The notes beneath the pieces are model-generated. The model was not told where the DNA came from. It saw only the letters and a program-made list of their open reading frames with translations, and ran no database searches. 64,000 bases of DNA, from assembly GCA_016859345.1 (NCBI GenBank), contig CM029121.1, positions 408,329-472,328 of the forward strand, given 5' to 3'. Shown piece by piece: positions 52,101-62,544 of the stretch. Source of the stretch: Istiophorus platypterus. Lineage: Eukaryota; Chordata; Actinopteri; Istiophoriformes; Istiophoridae. Within the stretch, counting starts at the first letter, position 1. Each line of letters starts with the position of its first letter. A program made the position numbers and the translations under genes.

Positions 52101-55100
52101 TGGCAAAAGTATCCAAGTGACAGTTCACTGATTTTTTGTTTTAAATTAATATTTGGCTTCTTCCTCTTATGGTCAGTCTATCATGCACTCTCACTGAGAA
52201 AGAATGGATTTCTTACCCACTAATTTTCCAAGATCTCCTCTCCAAAATATTTTGCAAACTGTTCATGCAACCCTTTCAAAATGCACGATGACCAACTCCT
52301 GTAAAGAGAACAGCTGTAGTGCTGCCCTCTGCCCCAACATCTTCCAAGGTTGAAAACATTTTCACTGAACCTTATTCAACATGAGCAACACTTTCCTAAA
52401 TCCAGAGACTTTATATGTGCCAAAAAGACATTGGACACTTTGCCCTGCAGGAGTATTTACTATTCCATCAAAAATATCAGAAAGGCAGGCCAACATTGCA
52501 ACCCAGCTCATGTCCTCCACATGATTTACGAATGGGAAGTTCTTTCACATCAGATGCCATGTCTGACATGCAGCACTGGATGGTATAGTCAGACAATGGA
52601 ATTGCATTTAGCTTAGCAGCAGCAGCAGACTTCTCCCATCATTGGTGAAAAAATATCTTTAGGAACAGAGGGAGTACTAACGTTTCACTAATGTTGTCGG
52701 GTTTATCTGCTCTAGATATGCCTAAAACCATACAACAGGATACTTTGGTTGCCTTGGCATTTACAGTGCTCAGTGTCTCAGTTACTTTCCTCTGTATTCA
52801 CAATTCCTTTAGCTTCCTATCAAAAAACTCCTGTGCTTGGTGACCAGATATGGGTGCTTAGTCTCAGTATCATGCCAGAGTTTACATGGTTGCATACTGT
52901 TACTAGCCAACACCTCTTTGCAAATAAGACATTAGGACAGTGGAGTTTTATCATCAGGACCAATCAATGAAAATCCAAACTTTATTCACATTCATACTTC
53001 CTCCATTTCCTGCTCACCCCACACTCCATCCTCCCTTTTTCACTGTAGGTACTAAAAATCTATCCATTTTGCCTCATGCATAGCTGAGGTTGGCTGACCA
53101 AATGTTTACAGTTATTGTTTTGGTTTTATATTTTCCCCTCATGCGGCAACTAGCCTGAAGGTCTCTTGCAAGACTACAGTCTAGTGAATGAGTAAATTTA
53201 ATTTAAGCCATTTAGAAAACAACAGCTTATATAATCTGTCCCCTGTGATGTTTGTCAACTGGTAAAAGCAATAGTTAAAAGTGGCTAAAAATGACACCTG
53301 CAAGTGTTATCTCAGTGTTCTGTAGATTTGAATTGTAGTTTTGGAATTGTGTCAGAGTTTAATATGGTTATTTTGCCAGAATCTTGAAAAATGTAAGCTA
53401 TCAGTACTCATTTCTAGACTACACATGATGCATAAAACTACCACAAAAGTAGCACTGATATGTGTTTTGACTTTCAGAATCGTAATGTGAAACTGTTCAT
53501 TGACTGATACAAACCTGAAGCAGCTCTGCATGGCTCTGCTGAGCCTTTTCTCCCTCCAGTTTTGGCTGGAGCAGCAGGTTTGGCTGGCATCACTGCTCTG
53601 GCCTTTTCTAACATGGCTACCACCTGATCCTTAGAGGCAGGCTGGAGGGAGATGGAGAGTGACATCAATAATTTAAGACAAGACAGCCATGAATCATTGC
53701 TCACTGTCAGGGATCAGACACTGAAGATCTCTATAAAAATGTATTAAGTTATTTCTTAGTCATAGGACAATATATCAGTTCAGTACTTTGAGTTTCCCTG
53801 TAGCCTTGGTCATTTTGTCGTAGCCCAGGTGCATCATAAAGGTGGGCAGGGCATCCTGAGCTTTCTTCCTCACATCGCCATTTCTGTCCTCCAGGCAGGC
53901 ATAAAGGTGAGGGACACACAGCATCAGATCCCCAGGAACTGTCCTGAGGGTGGGCAGCTTCTCTGCTAACCAGCCAAGCACCTGTGTAATGCAGACAGTT
54001 TTAGGGCAAAGGTGTGTGTTATATGCATAATGTGTGCTATGACTTAGAGCAGGAATATGTGCATCTGAATTTTACATGTCTCTTGAAGGTACAAGAAAAT
54101 AATTTTTTTCTTCTCTGAATAAGCTAAACAACAGGATTCTCCTCCTAAAAAAAGACAGAAAAGAGCACGTGTATCTGTGTGTACCTCTTGTCGTAGGAAG
54201 GGATTCTCTCTCTTCAACTCCTCAGACAGGTCCTCTCCCTCCAACCATTCCTTCATTCCAGTCTGCTCGACCCATGTCTGCAGAGTGGTCATGGCAGCCA
54301 TCCTTACATTAGGCTGCATAGACACAGACATAATTGTCACCACACAGTAAGGGATGTGACTATCTCCAAATCTACAGGTTTCCATCTTTTCATGCCACTT
54401 GTGATTTATTTTACCCTTTTCATTATACATTAGTTTAGTCTTTTTATCATATATCTTTACTTTTCAACTCCAAAATATACATTTTAGTAGTTTTTTTCTA
54501 CCTTGTAAAGAGGATATTTTTAAAGGGATTTCCTTCATTAATAATGTATCGGTATGTTCTAGTTCTAAGTTTTCTCTTGTTGGTATTCATGGTATATTTT
54601 TCTTTTGATGGATCTTAGCGTTTGTCTGATAACAATTGTAAAAAATTTAAATGTTCATTTAATTTAATGAAATCTACTTGCTGAATTAATGATTCGATGA
54701 GTAAATTGAGGAATTAAATGCAAATAAATAAAGGTTAGATGAAATGAGACCTTACAGCAGTGCAAACACTAAATTGCCATTGCTGTTGAATGTGGAAAAA
54801 CAGATGTGCGTTACTGCTGATGGTCTTTTTTGATTTGAATGTATGTGGGCATTACCTTGCTGTCCCCCAGTACAGTGATAATAGGGATTCCCAATGATTT
54901 AACATGCTGCTTAAGTCCAGGTCCCATGGCTGTAGCCAGCTGCTGCAGAATCGTCAGGGTCTGCTGGACCTTGAAACCAAAGACATGATGGCCATTTTAA
55001 CTTACATTTTATTATACTATTATTGTGAAAGGTAATTCTTTAATCCATCTCCGGAGGAAGACTTAAAACATCTGGGACTGTAGTACGCCAAAGAAAATCT

Positions 55101-58100
55101 TGGTTGACTGAAATCATAACTACTCTTCGAACAACCAACAAACAAAACAAAAAAAAAAAAGCAAATCTTTAGATTAACTAAATTAGGCAAAGTGCTACCT
55201 AGTAGTCTGTTTATAATTCATTCAGTCTACTCAAAAAAAAAGGCAGTATTTGCACCATATAAATAATTTTAAGATTATTTCATACTGAAATGATAACCAC
55301 TTAGAGCCAACCAGCATACACTTGCCCATATTCATATGATTTCTGAAAATAGAACTATATCAACTGGTGATCCTAGCATATGCCATGTAAGTTGTTAAAT
55401 GCCAAATGCAAACTGCCATTTGCAAGGTTTACACTTGACTTTTTGATCATTTGTTTTAAAAAAAAAAAAAATGTAGCCACAGCAACAACTGCTATGATGT
55501 GTCAATTAGCTTAGAGCCAGCTATAGGTAAATGTTCAATAAACTTTAAATAAGTTAGACCTAGAAATCTTGGTTAGAAAAAACACGATTTTTAATGCAGT
55601 CTATATCCCTACATGTTCTTTGTTTTGTTTTTTTTACATAATGCAGGGGTTGACCTTTTCAAAACATAGCTCTGATATGTTAAGACAAAAAGTGGACTCA
55701 TCCAAATACAGGCAATTAGCAAGTATATGGAAAATAATTATACTAGTCTAAACCAGATGAATAAAGTAACAAGATTTTGAATTGAGACCTATAATCTTAT
55801 GTCTACGTACAGTTACGTTTATAAATATTTGGACAACTTTTGCAATTTTGCCTCTGTACACAACCACAATGGATTTGAATCCAACAAATGAGATGTGATT
55901 GAAGTGCAGCTTTCCAGCTTTAATTCACGAGGTTTCAAAAAGAATTTACAATAGCCATTTAAGAATTACAGACATTTTTATACATATTCCCTCATTTTCA
56001 GGTGCTCAGATGTAATTGGAAAAAACAACATAATTATATATATAAAATGTTTAGTTTTAAAACTTGGATGAAAAGCCTTTGTAGTCAATGACTTTGTCTT
56101 TAGTGAAAGAAAAGATACTCAGTTGGGTTGAGATCAGATGAGTGAATTGGTCATTGAAGAACATTCCATGTCTTTGCCTTGAAGAGCTCTCATGTTGCTT
56201 TCACAGTATGTTTTGGGTCATTATCCATCTGTACTGTGAAGCACTGTCCTATCAGTTTTGCAGTATTTGGATGAATCTGAAAAGATAGTAGAGCCCTATA
56301 TGCTTCAGAATTCATCCTGCTGCTTCTGTCAGCAGTCACATCATCAATAAAGACCAGTGACCCAGTTCCATTAGCAGCCATACATGTCCATTCCATAGCA
56401 TTGCCTCCAACATGTCTGACAGACAATGCAGTGGCTTTAGATCATGAGCCGTCCCTTCTCTACACCTTTTTCTTGCCATCATTCTGGTACAAGTTGATCT
56501 TGGATCTGTTCAGAGGGTCTTGTTCCAGAACTAGTCAGGATTTTAAAATGTTTTCTGGCAAAGTCTAATCTGGCCTCTCTGTTCTTGAATGTGACCAGTG
56601 GATGTACCTGGTGGAAAACCCTCTGTATTTACATATATGAGAGCGTCTCTTGTTTTTCTTGACCTGGCTAGATGTTGACATGGAGTTTTTCCTCACCATG
56701 GATAATAATTCTGCGATCATCTACTTTAGTTGCCTTCAGTGGTGTTACGGGCCTTTTTGATTGTTCACTGAGTCTCTCCTAAAGTTTCTGCCATCTGTCT
56801 GATAAGTATTTTTTGGGTGTTTTTTTTTTCAGCCTAATGATGGCCTCCTTCATTTGCATCAACAAGTTCCCACCAAATGCAAAGTCAACACCTTGTATCC
56901 ACTCCAGGCCTTTCATCTGCTTCATGTGTCATGAGATAATGAGGGAACAGGCCACACATGGCCATGGAAATTGGCCATTTCTGAGCTGCTTAAAATAAGG
57001 GAATATGTACAAAAATGGCTGTAATTCCTAATCAGTTAATGTAAAATTTTTGTGAAATCACTTGATTAAAGCTGAAAGTCTTCACTTCATTCAGATCTTG
57101 GGTCATTCATTTCAAATCCATTGTGGTAGTGTACAGAGGCAAAATTGAAAAAGTTGTCACTGCCCTAATATTTATGAACCAAAATTCAATGTTGTTTCAT
57201 AAAGAGATATAAAACTATCCTTGAGATCAGAATCTTTATGCAGGATAGGCCTGCTCTTTTACTAACCAGGACCAAGACCAGTGACCCAGTTCCATTAGCA
57301 GCCATACATGTCCATTCCATAGCATTGCCTCCAACATGTCTGACAGACAATGCAGTGGCTTTAGATCATGAGCCGTCCCTTCTCTACACCTTTTTCTTGC
57401 CATCATTCTGGTACAAGTTGATCTTGGATCTGTTCAGAGGGTCTTGTTCCAGAACTAGTCAGGATTTTAAAATGTTTTCTGGCAAAGTCTAATCTGGCCT
57501 CTCTGTTCTTGAATGTGACCAGTGGATGTACCTGGTGGAAAACCCTCTGTATTTACATATATGAGAGCGTCTCTTGTTTTTCTTGACCTGGCTAGATGTT
57601 GACATGGAGTTTTTCCTCACCATGGATAATAATTCTGCGATCATCTACTTTAGTTGCCTTCAGTGGTGTTACGGGCCTTTTTGATTGTTCACTGAGTCTC
57701 TCCTAAAGTTTCTGCCATCTGTCTGATAAGTATTTTTTGGGTGTTTTTTTTTTCAGCCTAATGATGGCCTCCTTCATTTGCATCAACAAGTTCCCACCAA
57801 ATGCAAAGTCAACACCTTGTATCCACTCCAGGCCTTTCATCTGCTTCATGTGTCATGAGATAATGAGGGAACAGGCCACACATGGCCATGGAAATTGGCC
57901 ATTTCTGAGCTGCTTAAAATAAGGGAATATGTACAAAAATGGCTGTAATTCCTAATCAGTTAATGTAAAATTTTTGTGAAATCACTTGATTAAAGCTGAA
58001 AGTCTTCACTTCATTCAGATCTTGGGTCATTCATTTCAAATCCATTGTGGTAGTGTACAGAGGCAAAATTGAAAAAGTTGTCACTGCCCTAATATTTATG

Positions 58101-61100
58101 AACCAAAATTCAATGTTGTTTCATAAAGAGATATAAAACTATCCTTGAGATCAGAATCTTTATGCAGGATAGGCCTGCTCTTTTACTAACCAGGATCTTG
58201 TTGGAATCCCCAAGTCGTCCTTTCAGGGTCAGAGGCAGCTCTCCGATGTTGGCTTTGATGAACTTGGCCTCGGATATGATGGCTGTAGCCTCATCCAGAC
58301 CCTCCTTTCTGATCTTCCAGTTCTTATCCCCAATTTTAGACACCAGGTCGGATGTGATCTTGTCACTTAAGGATGGAAGAGAAGAGAGACACATGAAAGG
58401 AAAAATCAGGTACAATATTTGTGTGTGTGTTGTATTAGTTATCCATTTCAAGAATTTAAATATTAAAATTACTCACATATTATGTAAATTATTTTAGAAA
58501 CAGAGCAGAGTAGAGCTGCTTAAAAAGTTACTGCAATAATAAAAAGGAAACTAATTTCTTATTTGCGGTTAAGTCCCTATAGCTTGAGAACTTTCAAAAT
58601 GTATGGAAAATAAAAAGATTTATCAATTTTTCTTTTATTCACATTCTCCAAACTATGGAGTTTAAATTTGCTGTACTAGTGTAGGCTGACCAAGAGGCTT
58701 TATCCTACACAGTCTGTGTGTGGTTACCAGATATCTGTTCTGGGCAGTAGATCCATGATGTCTTGTCCTCCTCCTCCTCCTCCTCCTCCATCTTCTTCCT
58801 GCTCCTCTCCTTCATCACCTTCCTCCTCTACTGCTGCCTTCTTGGTGAATCTGACTGGGGGAGGTGGAGACTGGCCCTGCATCTTTGAAGGGGATACATA
58901 TACAAACAGATCTCTTATTTTTCTTGTCATGGGTCATTCTCTGTACAGCACTTGTCCAGATGACCAAGCGGTGATATTTATTTTGAATCTCTTCTATGTG
59001 TCACCGATCCATCCAGGAAGCCAAACCTTTTCAAACTCAGCATCAATCTGTGCAAGGAGAGCAGGCTTTTCATCTTCAAAGAACACACGTAGAGGAGCTC
59101 CCATGTAGAGGTACATGACTCCCAAAAGGGTGATGGCTGCTGTCCGGACAGCAGGGTTAGTTGCTCCCAGAGCAGTTTTCACGTTGTTGATGAAACCCTT
59201 AACATTGATACTAGAGAGAGAAAGTCAAAAAGGTCAAAAAGAATGCCCTTAAGGTGCTATAAAATATTTTGTCTGTCTTATTAAGCCAAAGCACTTTTTA
59301 AATTTAGCATTCATCATTTTAGAGAAAATATTTTTTTGAATTTGTTTAAAATTCATCTTCTTATTTTGGAAAAAAATGAATACACTGACTTGATTTTTTT
59401 ACGCTATAATAGGGATTGTAAAAATAAGAACTGAAAATTACCCAACAAAACCAAACTCCTTCATGGCATTAGCTAGCCAGTTTAAAGTCTCTGCCTGGTT
59501 TTTGGGGTTCTTCTGTGCAAATGCCATAGAGACAACCTGAAAAATGAAGTACAGAGCTTGCAAACACAGTATTTTCATCACCAAAATCTACTGAAACCAT
59601 AGGAAAAAAAATGTGTAAGTTCAATGTGCACAACTTTTTAAAAAAGACGTAATTTCTAATGTCTAGAGCAATTGACGAAAAACCTGTTCCGCAGTCCATG
59701 GCAGAGAGCAGGCCTCTCCGATAGCCGTCAGTCCCTCTTTTGCATTACCACCACACTTGATATCTCCAATCTTATCCACCAAGCCATCCAAAACCAAAGA
59801 GGCTGTTGTCTTTGAAAACTGCCCTCTCTGTGCTATAAGAGCCACAATGTGCAGCTTCATCTGCATCACCTACACAAGGAGAGAGGAGACCACAACATTA
59901 GAATGAGTACATTCCTATCCCTCATCATTCTTCCTCCCCTGACCAAGTGTCCCACCATGGAGGCTGTTCCAGTGCTTTTGTTTCTGCTCTGAGCAGCTAA
60001 ATGGGTTATTTATAATCTGTTGGTGATTCAACAAATAACAGAACAAGTGTATTAACCCCATGTTTTTGATTTTTTTCCTAATCTATTATCTGCTTTAAAA
60101 AGCAAAATTATGATCAAAATAATTGGATTTACAAAGAAAATATTATTCACTTTTTTTCATTTATTAGAAACATCTTACTCACCCATCATGGTATCATGGA
60201 TATTGTTATATTGTCGGAGAGTGATGTCTTTCAGCAATTAAAAAAATTTAAAACATCAGTCCTTGACTGTACTTATATAGCAGTTTTCCGTCTTTTTGAT
60301 CACTCAAAATCCTTTTACACTTACTGTCACATTCACCCATTCCCACACACATTCAAATGGTGCTCTTTCTACACATTGCAGCCGATCTACAAACACATAC
60401 ACCGATGACAGACACGTTCGGGGGCAATTTGGGGTTGGTATCTTGTCCAAGAATTTATTATTCAATACTACATTTTCTGTAGTATTGAATAATAAATCTG
60501 CAAAAACAAGGAGATGCACAAGACCTTACAAGTAGGAAAAAGGCAATACATTCCTATCAGTAGGAATGGTTAATGTGCATTAAAGCTCTGAGCAGTTAAG
60601 TTTATTTATAAACTATTGTTTTACAGGACACTGAGCAAATATCCAGGTTTTATACTATATGTTTGTGAAACTGTTTCCTGGATAAAGGGAACTATAGGAC
60701 AAAAAACAAAAAAACTATCTAGCTAGCAGTAGTAACTGTGTGGCCTTATTTGGACAGCTCATAAAGTTAGTTACATAAGTATTTGTAGTGTGACATAATA
60801 TTTGTAATTTTGCCTTGGTACATCACCCAGTTGGATTTGAAACAAAGCCATCAAGAAGTGACTGCGGTGTAGACTTCCAGCTTCAAGAGGTTTCACAAAA
60901 ATACTGCAGCAACCATTTAGGAATTACAGCTATTTCTCTATATAGCACCCATTTTTAGGGACTCAAAAGTAAATGGTCAGTGTCATGGTGAGGTATTGCC
61001 TATTCTCTTGTTATTTCATGACAAATTAAGCTGATAAAAGGTCTGGAGTTGATGCCAAAATTTCATTTGGTAGCTGTTCATGGGAACTTTTAATGTGTGC

Positions 61101-62490
61101 ACCAAAGAGACATTGATGCAAGTGATGTAGGCTATCATTGGGCTTCGAAAAGAAAAAAAAAAAAAAAAACAAAAAAATCAGATCAATGGCAGAAATTTTA
61201 TGAGTGACCAATTCAATAATTTGGTACATTCTTAAAAACAAAGACTGAACTGGCAAGTTCAGCAACACCATAAGGTTTGGTAGACCATGGAATATGACTA
61301 AAGTGAATGATCAAAGGAGAAAAAACCTGTCACAACATCTAGCAAGGTCAAGAAAACTCTTGAGGATGCAGGAGTATCATAGACAAAGTCTACAATCAAG
61401 AAAGGCCTCCATGAATACAGTGGGGTTTCCCACAAGGTGCAAACCATTTAAAGACAAAAAAATATTAGACTTTGCCAGAAAACACTCTATAAAAGCCTGC
61501 TCAGTTCAGCTGCAGTAAAGGCCTGGCACAGGGGAGGCGGCTCAGCATTTGGTGATGCCCATGGGTTCAAGACTTCCAGAAGCAGGGATTAACTACAAAG
61601 GATTTTCATCCATGTATAAAAAATAATAATAATCCTTATATTTGTAATAATGTAAGTTTGTTCAATTACTTCTGAGCCTCTCATAATAAGGGAATATGTA
61701 TAAAAATTGTGGAAAGTATGTTCCCTAAAGGGAATGTTACATTCCAAGTCCAAGCAGCTGCTGCCATATTGCTTCAGGAAACTGACTATTAAGCTCCAAT
61801 GTCAGCTGCTATAAAAAAAATTTACCTGAAAGTTGGTCTCCTTCCAGCCTGGTTTCTTGGCCAACATCCTGACTAAGGCCTGGCATGGCATCTCCCCCTT
61901 ATCCATGGTCTCAACAGCCTAGAATCATAAATGAATCTATGATTAAAGTTCCTGAACATCAGAGTTTAACAGACAGTGACTCCTTTTTCCATTACTTTCA
62001 AATGTAATGTGGAGTTTCAAGTCTTTCACACAGAAAACATAATAGTAATAAGGTTTAATAATTATACTTACCTAGGTAAAATGCTGGGCTGTAACCATGG
62101 GTTTTTAAGCATAATTGATTAATCATTTCATTAATTAAATATAATAGAGAGAAAAGCCGATTATAATATCTAACAGCCCAAGGTGATGCATTCGAATTGC
62201 TTATTTTAGTCAAGCAACAGTCCAAAACCCAAAAGATAATCAGTTTACTTTTATATTACAAAGAAAAGCATTAAATCCTCACATTTGAGAAGCTGAAATA
62301 AAAACTAATTATCAAAACATTTGCCAAATGATTATCTGTCAATTGACAACTCAGTCAACTAATCATTGCAATTACCCTCTGGAACTCCTCCATACTAGCC
62401 AGTCTTTCCTTCCAGTTTGCGGAGTCCAGCTGCTGCAGACAGGAAACAGGAAGTGCACGTGCTGCCAGCTCCTCACACGCCTCAGCCTGA

Positions 62491-62544
<54 letters not shown>

